From NCBI GenBank assembly GCA_015277795.1, contig CP063848.1, positions 4,402,001 to 4,466,000 on the forward strand: a DNA stretch of 64,000 nt, given 5' to 3'. The position numbers and the translations under genes were made by a program. The notes below the pieces were generated by a model. The model saw nothing but the letters and a program-made list of their open reading frames with translations, had not been told where the DNA came from and did not search any database. The stretch is from Massilia sp. UMI-21. Its GTDB lineage: Bacteria > Pseudomonadota > Gammaproteobacteria > Burkholderiales > Burkholderiaceae_D. Below, one piece after another: positions 52,279 to 61,669 of the stretch. Numbering within the stretch: the stretch's first letter is position 1; each line of letters begins with the position of its first letter.

Positions 52279-52587
52279 TTACTTCTGCGACATCACCCAT
52301 TTCACCAGGCTGCGGGCTTCGGCCTCGCTCACCTGCGGATTGGCCGGCATCGGGACCGGACCCCAGACGCCCGCGCCGCCCTTGATGACTTTCTGCACCA
52401 GCTTGTCCTCGGCGCCTTTCTGGCCTGCATACTTGGCGGCAACGTCCTTGTAGGCCGGACCGACCAGCTTGTTGGCGACTGCGTGGCAAGCCATGCAATT
52501 CTTGGCTTTCGCCAGATCGGCCTGGGCATAGGCGCCCGTGGACGCGAAGGCCGACATCACCACACACAACAGCAACGAGCGTTTCAT
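52279..52587 (-). CDS. Class I cytochrome c (c551/c552-like)
   Basis: A 102-aa periplasmic mono-haem cytochrome c. The signal peptide (residues 1-22) is followed by the haem site NCMACH (about residues 31-35). The axial Met lies in WGPVPMPANPQ, typical of c551-type electron carriers. The C-terminal helix is SEAEARSLVKWVM. It should shuttle electrons to a terminal oxidase or reductase. It is monocistronic with its own terminator and faces away from the Trp-rich gene. Confidence 0.93.
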   Translation of the reverse strand: MKRSLLLCVVMSAFASTGAYAQADLAKAKNCMACHAVANKLVGPAYKDVAAKYAGQKGAEDKLVQKVIKGGAGVWGPVPMPANPQVSEAEARSLVKWVMSQK

Positions 52588-52761
52588 TTGTTTCTCCAGG
52601 TTTATGACAAATGCATTCTACCGTTAATTTCACCCAGCTTCATGCAGCGATACACTCTGTAACGACAGTAACAGGCCAATGTTGACGAATTCCCACATCT
52701 AGCAGAAATTTTCCACAAGGCAATGAATTTCTTTGTAATATGCACGGTGAAGGAGTCTTCC

Positions 52762-52986
52762 ATGCCACTGATTTTGCTGATCGCCGCCCTGAGCGGCCTG
52801 CGCCTGTTCGAGGTCTGGCGCTTTGCCGACCTGTCATGGTGGACCATTATCGCCTTGATGGTGTTCGCCTTCGTCTGGTTCGAGTTCGTCGAGAAAGCCC
52901 TGGGCCTCGACAAGAAAAAAGAACATCACGTCCTCAACAGCCGCCGCGCGGCGCGCGTGAAACAAAGCTTCCTCAAGCGCCGCTAG
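52762..52986 (+). CDS. Trp-rich small membrane protein (TIGR04438-like)
   Basis: A 74-aa protein with two hydrophobic segments (PLILLIAALSGLRLFEVW; WWTIIALMVFAFVWFEFVE) separated by RFADLS, then a basic tail (DKKKEHHVL, RRAARVKQSFLKRR). It fits the short Trp-rich TIGR04438 family of betaproteobacteria, whose function is unknown. AAGGAG lies 8 nt before ATG 52762; a longer in-frame start at 52723 is less likely. It probably sits in the inner membrane with the basic tail inside. Confidence 0.75.
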   Translation: MPLILLIAALSGLRLFEVWRFADLSWWTIIALMVFAFVWFEFVEKALGLDKKKEHHVLNSRRAARVKQSFLKRR

Positions 52987-53013
52987 CACGGCCAACAAGA
53001 TACCGTCGTTTGT

Positions 53014-53034
53014 GTGATATGTTGCGCATATCAC
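53014..53034. promoter_or_regulatory. Perfect palindrome ahead of LysR gene
   Basis: GTGATATG and CATATCAC separated by TTGCG form a perfect 8-5-8 inverted repeat 30 bp upstream of the LysR start. It is a candidate autoregulatory operator. Confidence 0.6.
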
Positions 53035-53063
53035 CGGACCAAATTCATACACGGCGCGTATCA

Positions 53064-53963
53064 ATGAACCTCGAACTCCGCCAGCTCCGCCATTTCGTCA
53101 CGGTCGCCGAAGAACTGCATTTCGGCCGTGCCGCCGAGCGCCTGCACATGACGCAGCCGCCGCTCTCGCAAAGCATCGCCGGACTGGAAGACCTGCTCGG
53201 CGCTTCGCTGTTCCTGCGCAACCGCCGCCTGGTGGCGCTCACCGCCGCCGGCGCCGCCCTGCTGCCGGAAGCGCGCCGCTTGCTGGGCGACGCCGCGGCC
53301 CTGCCGGAACTGGTGCGCCGCGTTGCCGCCGGCGAGGCAGGCCGCCTGACCCTGGCCTTCGTCTCCACCGCCGACTACAGCGTGCTGCCGTCCATCCTGC
53401 AGCGCTACCGCGCCGCCTTCCCGGACGTGGCCCTGGTGCTGCGCGAAGCGACCTCCGACGTGCAGGCCGAGGACCTGCTGCGCGGCCGGATCGACGCCGG
53501 TTTCGTGATCCCGCCGCTGACGGGCCAGGCCGACGATCTGTCCAACCCGGCGCTCGCCTACATGAAGCTGCTGGAAGAGCCCCTGATCCTGTGCGTGCCG
53601 GCGGGGCTGCTGCGCGGCGACGGGCCGGTGCGCCTGCGCGAGCTGCCGCCGCTGCCGCTGGTGATCTTCCCGCGCGCGGCGGCGCCGGCGCTGCACGACG
53701 CCATCCTGTCGTGCTTCCGCGCGGCCGGCATCACCCCCGTCATCGGCCAGGAAGCGCTGCAGATGCAGACCATCGTCAGCCTGGTTTCCGGCGGCATGGG
53801 ATTGGCACTTGTGCCACAATCCGTGTCGAACCTGATGCGCGCAGGCGTAGAATACCGTGCCCTGCTCGACCCCACGCCGCTGGCCGAGCTGGGGCTGGCC
53901 TGGCGCCGCGAGCATGCCTCGCCCGTGCTCAGGGGCTTCCTGGAACTACTCGAGAAAGATTGA
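53064..53963 (+). CDS. LysR-family transcriptional regulator
   Basis: A 299-aa LysR regulator with helix-turn-helix [25 protein letters not shown] and [20 protein letters not shown], then a periplasmic-binding-type effector domain ([20 protein letters not shown]). The N-terminus resembles BenM/CatM-like members, which respond to aromatic acids; this is only an indication. ATG 53064 begins the usual N-terminal helix. It is followed by lgt after 7 bp. No divergent target gene is present; the palindrome at 53014 may be its own operator. Confidence 0.9.
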   Translation: MNLELRQLRHFVTVAEELHFGRAAERLHMTQPPLSQSIAGLEDLLGASLFLRNRRLVALTAAGAALLPEARRLLGDAAALPELVRRVAAGEAGRLTLAFVSTADYSVLPSILQRYRAAFPDVALVLREATSDVQAEDLLRGRIDAGFVIPPLTGQADDLSNPALAYMKLLEEPLILCVPAGLLRGDGPVRLRELPPLPLVIFPRAAAPALHDAILSCFRAAGITPVIGQEALQMQTIVSLVSGGMGLALVPQSVSNLMRAGVEYRALLDPTPLAELGLAWRREHASPVLRGFLELLEKD

Positions 53964-53970
53964 ACCCATT

Positions 53971-54780
53971 ATGCTGATTCATCCGCAGCCGGATCCCATT
54001 GCCTTCGCCATCGGACCGGTGCAGATCCACTGGTATGGCCTGATGTACGTGCTGGCCTTCGCCCTGTTCCTGATCCTGGGGCGCGTGCGCATCCGCCAGC
54101 CGCACATCGCGGCGCAGGGCTGGAAGGCCGAGGACCTGGACGACATGCTGTTCTACGGCATGCTGGGCGTGGTGCTCGGCGGACGCCTGGGCGAAGTGCT
54201 GTTCTACCAGCCGCTCTACTTCCTCCAGCATCCGCTCGAGATCTTCATGGTCTGGCGCGGCGGCATGTCCTTCCACGGCGGCTTCCTGGGCGTGCTGATC
54301 GCCATGGCGCTGTGGGCGCGCAAGAGCAAGCGCAACCTGCTCGACGTGTACGACTTCATCGCGCCGATGGTGCCGCTCGGCTATGCCGCCGGCCGCCTGG
54401 GCAACTTCATCAACGCCGAACTGCCGGGCCGCCTGGCCGACCCCAGCCTGCCCTGGGCCATGCTGTGGCCGGGCGTCGAGGGCCCGCGCCATCCGTCGCC
54501 GCTGTACCAGATGCTGCTCGACGGGATCGTCGTGTTCCTGATCCTGTGGCCCTACGCGCGCAAGCAGCGCCCGCGCCTGGCGGTGGGCGCCATGTTCACC
54601 CTGCTGTACGGTTGTGCGCGCTTCACCACCGAGTACTTCCGGGTGCCGGACTGGGAAACCACCGTGCTCGGGATGCCGATCACCTCGGGCCAGGTGCTGT
54701 CGCTGCCGATGATCGTCGGCGCCCTGGTGATGCTGGCCTGGGCCTACCGCCAGCCGAACGGGCGCCCGGCGCACGCCTGA
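53971..54780 (+). CDS. lgt: Prolipoprotein diacylglyceryl transferase
   Basis: A 269-aa, seven-TM inner-membrane enzyme that adds diacylglycerol to the lipobox cysteine of lipoproteins. It shows [36 protein letters not shown] and the signature [14 protein letters not shown] with its essential Arg. The C-terminus is [10 protein letters not shown]. It lies 7 bp after the LysR gene, possibly read through from it. It is the enzyme needed by the lipoproteins in this window. Confidence 0.96.
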   Translation: MLIHPQPDPIAFAIGPVQIHWYGLMYVLAFALFLILGRVRIRQPHIAAQGWKAEDLDDMLFYGMLGVVLGGRLGEVLFYQPLYFLQHPLEIFMVWRGGMSFHGGFLGVLIAMALWARKSKRNLLDVYDFIAPMVPLGYAAGRLGNFINAELPGRLADPSLPWAMLWPGVEGPRHPSPLYQMLLDGIVVFLILWPYARKQRPRLAVGAMFTLLYGCARFTTEYFRVPDWETTVLGMPITSGQVLSLPMIVGALVMLAWAYRQPNGRPAHA

Positions 54781-54787
54781 CCATGCC

Positions 54788-54806
54788 GCGGGCATAAACT
54801 GCCCGC
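54788..54806 (+). terminator. Hairpin after lgt
   Basis: GCGGGCA pairs perfectly with TGCCCGC over a TAAAC loop, 8 bp after the lgt stop. No T-tract follows, so termination is uncertain. Confidence 0.45.
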
Positions 54807-54874
54807 CCGTCCTTGCCTGCCCGGCGCTTCGGTGTGACGATGATGGATTCGACAGCCGTCACACCGGACCCACC

Positions 54875-57172
54875 ATGTACAAGTCTTTCGCCGTCCTGGC
54901 CGCCATACTGGCGCTGGGCGGCTGCGGCGGCAACGCCCAGGATGCGCCGCTTCCACGCCTGGCCACGCTCGCCGCCGTCCACCATGCGCAGGCCTCGGCG
55001 AGCGCCTACCTCCCTCTTGTGCAACAGCTGTATGTCGCCTTCTTCGGCCGCCCCGCCGATCCTGCCGGCCTGGCCTGGCATGCCGATGTCCTGCTCCGCC
55101 TGCATGCGCCGGCCGACCTGCGCGGCCTTGCCGCCGCCTACGATAGCGACGCCCGGATCCGCTCGCTCGTCGACGGTTTGTCGGACAGCGCCGAAGCGCA
55201 ATCCCTGTACGGCGACTCGCCGGCCCTGTTGATCGAGGCGCTGTACAGGCAGGGGTTCAACCGCGATGCGGAACCGGCCGGGCTCGACTACTGGACGGGG
55301 ATCATCCGGCAGCATGGCCTGAACCGCGCCGCAGCGCTCATGCGCATCCTGGCTGGCGCCCAGGGAAGCGACCTGGCGACCTTCCAGCGCAAGACCGACG
55401 CTGCCGCCGTGTTCACCGGCGCGGTCGATAGCCCAACCACACGGGCGCTGTATTCGGGCGCCGGCAGCAATGCGCTGGTCCGCGACATGCTGGGTGTCGT
55501 GCACAGCGACAGCTCCGCGGCCGCCATCGCGGCCCGGGTCGACGCCGGCATTGCCGCGCTTTCCGCACAGCGTGCCTATATCGTCCAGGACGGCTACGCC
55601 GAAGTGCCGGCCGTCCCCCACACGGTGGCGCTGCTGGTCGCGCCGGCCCAGGCCATCGCGCTGCGTTCGCTCCTCGACACGCTGGCGACCGTGCTTGCTG
55701 CCGACCTGAATGGACGCAGCGGGCGCCATGGTCCGCACTGGAGCGTCGTGGTGCGGGAAGCCGCCCGGAGTGCCGCGGCGGTGCGTGAACAGTTGCGCGC
55801 GATGGATGGCGCCATCCTGGTCGGCGACGTGGCGGTCCCCACGGACATCGACCTGAGCAACGGTGACACCGTCCCCAACCTCGATCCGTTTCGGGTGCCT
55901 GCCTGCACCCGCTACAGCTTCACCCCGGGCACCGACAGGGTGTCGGAGATTCCGGGCGGGACCGACCATCTATGGATGACCAGCGAGGACCGGGCCTGCC
56001 GCAACGGCATGACGGTCTCGATCCTGCGCGGCACCGACAGCGCGCGCCAGGACGCGCAACTGCGGGCGAAGCTGGAGCAGATGATCGCCTATCACCGCGC
56101 CGCCGACGCTGCGAACGCGCGCTGGAAGCCGGCTTACAGCCACGTCGAGGCGCTCTGGCTGCGCATCGATTTCGAACGGCCCGATCCCCTCAGCTGGTGG
56201 ACCGACGTGCCGCTGTATGGCGCAGGCCAGGTCAGCTACCTGAACAGCGGGACCGGCGCGCAACGCCTGGGCAGCTTCCGCGCCTGCCTGGAAAGCAATG
56301 CCGAGATGTGCAGCTTCAATGGCCACGGCAACAGGGGCCTGGTGGTCGCCGAAGGCCCCGATCCCACGCGCGAGTTCTATTCCTCCGATTCCGTCCCCTT
56401 CCCGGCCTCCGAGCTGGGCGCCTCCACGATCCGCGCCAAGTTCGTGAACCTGCAGTCCTGTTCGACCCAGAACTTCCTGCAACCGGGTTCATTCGGCACG
56501 ACCATGCTGGCCACCGGCGACGCCCTGCTCGTCATGGGAGCGACCGCCGTCGTCTTCTCCTCGACGGATGCAGACAAGGGCTACGTCGAGTCGATGTACC
56601 AGTCGCTGTCCTACGGCGCCACCTTCGCCGAAGCCTTGACCGGCAAGATGAACGGCCCCGCCCTCAGCCTGCAGGGCGACCCGTTCATCACGCACCGGGC
56701 GAAACCTGGCGGCGCACAGCCCAAGCTGGTTATCGACGGCAAGCATTTCAACGCGCATCCCACGATCATGGAGCTGGCCTTCGGCGACTCCATCGCCAGC
56801 GCGAAGACTTCCCGCACCATCGTCGTCACCAACCCCGGCACCGCCGACTTGCGCCTGCGCCTGTCCATCATGCCCGAAAACGTGACGTCCACCAACAAGC
56901 CGGTCAGTGCGGAGGGAGACAGCTGGGGTGGACTGGGCTTCACGATGGACGCCCCCGCGCCCAACGACACCAGCGGATTCGGGAACGTCGGGAACATCGT
57001 GCACGTCGTACCACCGGGCGGCACGCTGAAGCTGCAAATGGGATTCAAGCCGCTTTCGCACTGGGAGACAAAAACCCTGGTCACCGGTACCTACACCGGT
57101 ACCTACGAACTGTATTCCAACGATCCGCAATCGCCCCGCGTCGTGTTCGAAATGATCGGCATCGCGCGCTGA
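54875..57172 (+). CDS. Lipoprotein with DUF4214 and clan-CD (gingipain-like) domain
   Basis: A 765-aa lipoprotein (lipobox LGGC, residues 14-17). Residues about 45-225 hold two DUF4214-type repeats (YLPLVQQLYVAFFGRPADPAGL, LIEALYRQGFNRDAEPAGLDYW). Residues about 245-610 resemble a C25/caspase-type fold: GAILVGDVAVPT near 313, SFNGHGN with His about 484, and FVNLQSCST with Cys about 529 form a clan-CD His-Cys dyad. ALSLQGDPFI closes this part. The last 150 residues are a beta-sandwich (TIVVTNPGTADLRLRLS) like choice-of-anchor/ASH domains. It is probably a surface or periplasmic cysteine peptidase; activity is inference. Confidence 0.7.
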   Translation: MYKSFAVLAAILALGGCGGNAQDAPLPRLATLAAVHHAQASASAYLPLVQQLYVAFFGRPADPAGLAWHADVLLRLHAPADLRGLAAAYDSDARIRSLVDGLSDSAEAQSLYGDSPALLIEALYRQGFNRDAEPAGLDYWTGIIRQHGLNRAAALMRILAGAQGSDLATFQRKTDAAAVFTGAVDSPTTRALYSGAGSNALVRDMLGVVHSDSSAAAIAARVDAGIAALSAQRAYIVQDGYAEVPAVPHTVALLVAPAQAIALRSLLDTLATVLAADLNGRSGRHGPHWSVVVREAARSAAAVREQLRAMDGAILVGDVAVPTDIDLSNGDTVPNLDPFRVPACTRYSFTPGTDRVSEIPGGTDHLWMTSEDRACRNGMTVSILRGTDSARQDAQLRAKLEQMIAYHRAADAANARWKPAYSHVEALWLRIDFERPDPLSWWTDVPLYGAGQVSYLNSGTGAQRLGSFRACLESNAEMCSFNGHGNRGLVVAEGPDPTREFYSSDSVPFPASELGASTIRAKFVNLQSCSTQNFLQPGSFGTTMLATGDALLVMGATAVVFSSTDADKGYVESMYQSLSYGATFAEALTGKMNGPALSLQGDPFITHRAKPGGAQPKLVIDGKHFNAHPTIMELAFGDSIASAKTSRTIVVTNPGTADLRLRLSIMPENVTSTNKPVSAEGDSWGGLGFTMDAPAPNDTSGFGNVGNIVHVVPPGGTLKLQMGFKPLSHWETKTLVTGTYTGTYELYSNDPQSPRVVFEMIGIAR

Positions 57173-57201
57173 GCGCGGCTAGCGGGCCGCGCTCAGCGCG
57201 C
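57164..57201. terminator. Perfect 16-bp inverted repeat across two stop codons
   Basis: GCGCGCTGAGCGCGGC (57164-57179) and its exact complement (57186-57201) surround a 6-nt loop. The TGA of the lipoprotein gene is in the left arm and the TAG of the convergent kinase spans arm and loop. No T-tract follows on either strand; it is likely a bidirectional transcription barrier or mRNA-end stabiliser. Confidence 0.65.
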
Positions 57202-59353
57202 CCTGCAGGTCTTCCAGCGTCGCCGGCTTGGTCAGGTGCATGTCGAAGCCGGCGTCGAGCGCCTGCGCCACGTCGCCGCGCTGGCCGTAGCCGGTCAGCG
57301 CCACCAGCCGCAAGCCCGGCTGCTCCTTGCGCAGCAGCGCCGCCAGCGCGTAGCCATCCATGTCCGGCAGGCCGATGTCCAGGATCGCGACGCCCGGCGC
57401 CCGGCGCCGCACCTCCCCGACCGCCGCCAGCGCCGTGTCCGCGGTGCGCACCGCGTGCCCGAGGCAGGCCAGCACCTCGGCGGTCGCGGCCAGCGCATCG
57501 GGATTGTCGTCCACCAGCAGCACATCCTGGCCCTCCGCGAGCGCGGCCGGCGCGCTTTTTCGTCCCCCGCCAGCCTGGGCGCCGAGCGGCAGCACCACCT
57601 CGAAGCAACTGCCCTTGCCCACGCCCTCGCTGCTGGCGGCGATTGTCCCGCCGTGCAGTTCGACGATGCGCCGCACGATCGCCAGGCCCAGCCCGAGCCC
57701 GCCCGTATGGCGCGCCAGCGGTTGCGGCGCCTGGAAGAAGGGTTCGAACACGCGCTCCAGCATGGCCCGGTCCATGCCGACGCCGTCGTCGCACACCGCC
57801 AGGCGCGCGGTCGTGGCGGCGTCGTCGACCGTCAGCCGCACCTGCGCATTGCCCTTGCCGAAGCGCGCCGCGTTCGACAGCAGGTTGTTCAATACCTGCG
57901 TGAGCCGGCTCTCGTCGCCCTGCACCCAGGCCGCGCCCGGCGCCTGGACATCGATGGCCAGGCCGGGGAAGGCCGCCACCGCATGGCGCACCACCTCGGC
58001 CAGGTCGACCGGCCGCAGCTCGATGCGCAGCTTGCCGCTGGTGATGCGGGACACGTCGAGCAGGTCGTCCACCAGGCGCTTGAGATGGCCGGCCTGGCGC
58101 CGCAGGATGACGCGCTCGCGCTGGCTCGATGCCTCGTTGCGCAGGTCCATCAGGTCGAGCGAGGCGACGATGGGGCTGAGCGGATTGCGCAGTTCGTGGC
58201 CGAGCATGGCCAGGAATTCGTCCTTGACCCGGGCGGCGGCGCGGCTGTCCTCGAGCGCGCGTTCGAGCGACGCCAGCAGCTGCGCGCGCTCGGCCTCGTC
58301 GGCGTCGCGCTGGCCGGCCGCGGCCATCAGCGCGCGTCCGGTCTCGTCGATCTCGGTGATGCGCGACGGCGCCACCGAGACCGGCAGGCCGGCGCCAAGC
58401 GCCGCGGTGCCGCGCTGCAGGCTGCGGAAGGAGCGCACGATGCGGCTGGCCAGCATGCTTGCCAGCAGCAGGCTGGCCAGCAGCGAGGCGGCCAGCCCGA
58501 CCGCATACAGCGCCATGCCCTGCAGCGAGGCCGGCGCCAGCGCCGAAGGGGGGACGCCGATCGCCACCACCCAGCCGTAGCGCGAACGGGTGAAAGCCGT
58601 GCTCACCTGCGCGCCTTCCAGCGTGACGGTGTCGCCCACCGCCTCCTGCCGGCCGCCGCGCATCAGCGCCAGCAGCGAGGGACTGGGCCGCCCGCCGGCC
58701 GCGCGCTGCTGGCCTTTCGAGCGCGCGACGATGGCATGGCTGCCGTCCATCACCGCGATCACGGAGCTGGGCGGCACCTTCTGGCGCTCCAGCACGCGCA
58801 GGATGCGGCCCGGCTGGACCACGGCAGTCAGGACGTAGCGGCGGCCGGCATCATCGGTGACCGGGACCCGCACCGGGAACGCGGCGCGGCCACCCTTGCC
58901 CATCGCCACGCGACCGGCCAGCGGCTGGCGGCTGGCGGTCGCCAGCCGCAGGCTGGCGGGGTCGGCGACGATGCCGGCCGGTGCGCCGAAGGGCACGTTG
59001 CTGCGAAACAGAATGGCGCCGCTGGCGTCGGTCAGGATCACGGCCAGCCACTCGGGCTGGGCCGCCACCTGGATACGCGCGCTGTCGTGGACGGTGCGCA
59101 GGTCGCCGGCCGCCATCGCCGGCGAGCGCGCCAGGCCGCCCAGGACCGCGACGGCGCCATCGATTTCGGCGTCGACGGCGCTCGAGAGCGCGCGCGCCAG
59201 GTCGAGCAGGTAGCGCTGCTGCTCGCGCTGCTGGTATTCGCCGACCAGTTGCAGGCCCCATACGCCCAGCAGCGCCAGCGGCAACAGCCCGAAAGCGGTG
59301 AGCAGTACCAGCAGCCGCCGGAGCGAAACGGTGGAGCCTTGGCGCAGCAGCAT
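57179..59353 (-). CDS. Hybrid sensor histidine kinase with receiver
   Basis: A 724-aa membrane sensor. TM1 (about residues 12-33) and TM2 (about 270-300) flank a periplasmic Cache-like domain. A short HAMP-like linker follows. HisKA has the H-box [15 protein letters not shown], and HATPase_c has [13 protein letters not shown] and [15 protein letters not shown]-terminal receiver carries [10 protein letters not shown], the phospho-Asp in [13 protein letters not shown] and the Lys in HLTKPA. There is no output domain and no partner regulator nearby. ATG 59353 is chosen because a TATAAT -10 element on this strand (59387-59382) lies upstream; an ATG at 59383 would overlap it. Confidence 0.88.
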   Translation of the reverse strand: MLLRQGSTVSLRRLLVLLTAFGLLPLALLGVWGLQLVGEYQQREQQRYLLDLARALSSAVDAEIDGAVAVLGGLARSPAMAAGDLRTVHDSARIQVAAQPEWLAVILTDASGAILFRSNVPFGAPAGIVADPASLRLATASRQPLAGRVAMGKGGRAAFPVRVPVTDDAGRRYVLTAVVQPGRILRVLERQKVPPSSVIAVMDGSHAIVARSKGQQRAAGGRPSPSLLALMRGGRQEAVGDTVTLEGAQVSTAFTRSRYGWVVAIGVPPSALAPASLQGMALYAVGLAASLLASLLLASMLASRIVRSFRSLQRGTAALGAGLPVSVAPSRITEIDETGRALMAAAGQRDADEAERAQLLASLERALEDSRAAARVKDEFLAMLGHELRNPLSPIVASLDLMDLRNEASSQRERVILRRQAGHLKRLVDDLLDVSRITSGKLRIELRPVDLAEVVRHAVAAFPGLAIDVQAPGAAWVQGDESRLTQVLNNLLSNAARFGKGNAQVRLTVDDAATTARLAVCDDGVGMDRAMLERVFEPFFQAPQPLARHTGGLGLGLAIVRRIVELHGGTIAASSEGVGKGSCFEVVLPLGAQAGGGRKSAPAALAEGQDVLLVDDNPDALAATAEVLACLGHAVRTADTALAAVGEVRRRAPGVAILDIGLPDMDGYALAALLRKEQPGLRLVALTGYGQRGDVAQALDAGFDMHLTKPATLEDLQGALSAAR

Positions 59354-59449
59354 GGAGTGGACCGGTGTCGAAAAAAAACACATTATAGGCACACACCGGC
59401 GCAAATCGCCGGCGTCAGTGCCGGGTCCGCCGCAGCGCGCGGCAGGCGC

Positions 59450-59794
59450 TTACTCGAAGTCTTCGGCCAGGTTCTTCCAGCCGCGGCTCTTGGCGAAGGC
59501 GGTGAATTCCTCGGGCGCTTCCAGCACGATCAGGCTGCTCTCCTGCAGGCCCGGGTCGCCATGGCCGAAGTCCGGCCCCTTGTAGCCGAGCGCGCGCAGG
59601 CGCTCGACGATCTGGCGCACCAGCACCGTGTCCTTGTGGGCCCCGGGCTCGAGCCTGGCCTTGAAGTCGACATATACGTCGATGATCCCGTAGCCCTCGT
59701 CAAAAATGCGGATCGCCTTGATGTCGAGGGTACGGCCGTTGCCGTCCTTGGCCTGGAAGGGGCCGGACAGCTCGATGTCGGAATCGGTAGTCAT
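59450..59794 (-). CDS. Hypothetical protein (114 aa)
   Basis: A 114-aa soluble acidic protein with no signal peptide or membrane segment. Predicted strands include IKAIRIFDEGYGIIDVYVDF; a helix VLVRQIVERLRAL follows; the end is EEFTAFAKSRGWKNLAEDFE. I do not recognise the family. It lies between the hybrid kinase and the divergent cytochrome operon. ATG 59794 is the first start and the composition is normal for the genome. Confidence 0.6.
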   Translation of the reverse strand: MTTDSDIELSGPFQAKDGNGRTLDIKAIRIFDEGYGIIDVYVDFKARLEPGAHKDTVLVRQIVERLRALGYKGPDFGHGDPGLQESSLIVLEAPEEFTAFAKSRGWKNLAEDFE

Positions 59795-59876
59795 GGCGCC
59801 AGCATACCACCGCGGCGCCCTCCGGTTCGCCCCATGTTATCCTCCGTGCGCACACTTTCAAGGAGAGCAACACGAG

Positions 59877-61184
59877 ATGAAGCGGCCGGCACGCGCGCGC
59901 AAGGTTCGATGGGGGCTGGCGCTGGCGGCGCTGGTCCTGCTGGCGCTCGCCGCGGCCTTCCTCATGTGGCGCCCCGCCATCGCCCCGCAAGCCGCGCACA
60001 GCGCGGCGAAGCGCGTCGACCAGGTTGTGGTGCAGCGCGGCGCCAATCTGGCCAGGCTCGGCATGTGCGCGTCCTGCCACACGGCGGACCCGAGCCGGCC
60101 CTTCGCCGGCGGCCTGGGCCTGGAGACGCCCTTCGGCACCGTCTACAGCACCAACATCACGCCGCACGCGCCTACCGGCATCGGCGACTGGAACCTGGCG
60201 GCCTTCGACCGCGCCATGCGCCAGGGCGTCGCGCGCGACGGCCACCTGCTCTACCCCGCCTTTCCCTACCCGCACTATACGAAGCTGGCGCAGGACGACA
60301 TGCGCGCGCTGTACGCCTACTTCATGACGCGCCCCGCCATCGCGGCCCCGGCGCGCGAAAATCAAATGCGCTTCCCGTTCGGCTTCCGGCCGCTGCTGGC
60401 GTTCTGGAACCTGCTCTACCTGGACCAGTCGCCCTGGCGCCAGGACAGCGGGCAGTCGGCCGCCTGGAACCGCGGCGCCTACCTGGCCAACACCCTGGCG
60501 CACTGCAGCGCGTGCCACACGCCGCGCACGCTGCTGGGCGGCCCCGATCTCGAGCGCCGGCTGGAAGGCGGCGAAGCCGAAGGCTGGTACGCGCCGGCGC
60601 TGAATGCGCACTCGCCGTCGCCACTACCCTGGACCCAGGCGCATCTGGCCCAATACCTGCGCAGCGGCATCGCCCCCGGGCACGCCATCGCCGCCGGCCC
60701 GATGCAGGAGGTGACGATCCAGCTCGGCCGGGCCGACGGCGCCGACGTCGCCGCCATCGCCACCTACATCCATGGCTACCTGAAAGCGGCGCCGGCGCGC
60801 GCCACCCCGGCGCAGGCGGACGGCCCGCTGCCGGCGCCGGACGACCGGGATCCCGACCTGGCGCGCATGCGCCTGGGCTACGACACCTATGCGATGGCCT
60901 GCGCCAGCTGCCACGAGGCCGGCCGCGGCCCCGGCTCGGGCGCCGCGCTGCAACTGCAGAAAGCGGTCGCGCTGTACGACCCCGATCCGCGCAGCCTGAT
61001 CCGGATCATCCGCCAGGGCATCGCGCCGCCGGCAGGCGAAGCGGGACGCTGGATGCCCGCGTTCGGCGCGGTGCTGGGCGACGCCCAGCTCACGGCGCTG
61101 GCCGCCTACCTGCGCCGCTACGGCGCGCAGGCCGCGCCGTGGCCGGAACTCGAGCAGGCGGTGCAACAAGCGAGGAAGCCATGA
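59877..61184 (+). CDS. Tri-haem cytochrome c subunit of a Mo hydroxylase
   Basis: A 435-aa periplasmic cytochrome with one N-terminal TM anchor (about residues 12-31) and three haem c sites, CASCH, CSACH and CASCH. It matches the cytochrome subunit of membrane-bound alcohol/aldehyde dehydrogenases and of periplasmic xanthine-dehydrogenase-family enzymes. It should carry electrons from the Mo subunit to the respiratory chain. ATG 59877 has AAGGAG 11 nt upstream. The stop overlaps the 2Fe-2S subunit start as ATGA, binding the three genes into one unit. Confidence 0.9.
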   Translation: MKRPARARKVRWGLALAALVLLALAAAFLMWRPAIAPQAAHSAAKRVDQVVVQRGANLARLGMCASCHTADPSRPFAGGLGLETPFGTVYSTNITPHAPTGIGDWNLAAFDRAMRQGVARDGHLLYPAFPYPHYTKLAQDDMRALYAYFMTRPAIAAPARENQMRFPFGFRPLLAFWNLLYLDQSPWRQDSGQSAAWNRGAYLANTLAHCSACHTPRTLLGGPDLERRLEGGEAEGWYAPALNAHSPSPLPWTQAHLAQYLRSGIAPGHAIAAGPMQEVTIQLGRADGADVAAIATYIHGYLKAAPARATPAQADGPLPAPDDRDPDLARMRLGYDTYAMACASCHEAGRGPGSGAALQLQKAVALYDPDPRSLIRIIRQGIAPPAGEAGRWMPAFGAVLGDAQLTALAAYLRRYGAQAAPWPELEQAVQQARKP

Positions 61185-61669
61185 GCAAATTTACCCTGCA
61201 GGTCAACGGCAAGCCGCAGCAGGTCGAGGTCGACGCCGACACGCCGCTGCTCTACGTGCTGCGCAACGACCTGAAACTGAACGGCGCCAAGTTCGGCTGC
61301 GGCCTGGGGCAGTGCGGCTCCTGCACCGTCATGCTCGACAAGGAGCCGGTGATGTCCTGCCTGGTGCCGGTGTCGCTGGTCGGCGCCCGCGCGGTGCGCA
61401 CGGTGGAGTCGGGCGGCACGCGCTGGGTACCCAGTTCCGTGCTGCAGCAGGCCTTCATCGAGGAGCAGGCGGCGCAGTGCGGCTACTGCATCGCCGGCAT
61501 GATCATGCGCGCCACCGCCCTGTTCGAGCAGGTGGCCTCGCCCAGCGACGCGCAGATCCGCGCCTGGATGCAGCCGAACCTGTGCCGCTGCGGCACCCAC
61601 ATGCGCATCCTGCGCGCGGTGCGCCGCGCCGCCGACGTGCTCGCGGCCCAGCCGATCCGGAACTACTGA
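61181..61669 (+). CDS. 2Fe-2S subunit of periplasmic Mo hydroxylase
   Basis: A 162-aa small subunit with two 2Fe-2S clusters. The plant-type ferredoxin cluster is GCGLGQCGSCTV plus a distal Cys (SCLVP). The second has AQCGYCIAGMIM and NLCRCGTH. It resembles IorA/CoxS-type subunits and has no signal peptide, so it is presumably exported as a complex with the Tat-bearing large subunit. It overlaps the cytochrome gene (ATGA) and the Mo-subunit gene (TGATG). Confidence 0.95.
   Translation: MSKFTLQVNGKPQQVEVDADTPLLYVLRNDLKLNGAKFGCGLGQCGSCTVMLDKEPVMSCLVPVSLVGARAVRTVESGGTRWVPSSVLQQAFIEEQAAQCGYCIAGMIMRATALFEQVASPSDAQIRAWMQPNLCRCGTHMRILRAVRRAADVLAAQPIRNY

Noticed and set aside
52602..52913. 103-codon minus-strand frame opposite the Trp-rich gene
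   Set aside because: No ribosome-binding site or recognisable domain, and it is antisense to a gene that has a good one.
59368..59390. Run of eight A near the kinase start as a terminator
   Set aside because: No stem precedes it on either strand; it lies just after a -10 hexamer and fits a transcription start region.
57236..61669. Very long plus-strand frame through the kinase, the small gene and the cytochrome region
   Set aside because: It is antisense to the hybrid kinase with a low-complexity His/Arg/Gln-rich translation. Only its last 162 codons (from ATG 61181) are a real gene, the 2Fe-2S subunit.
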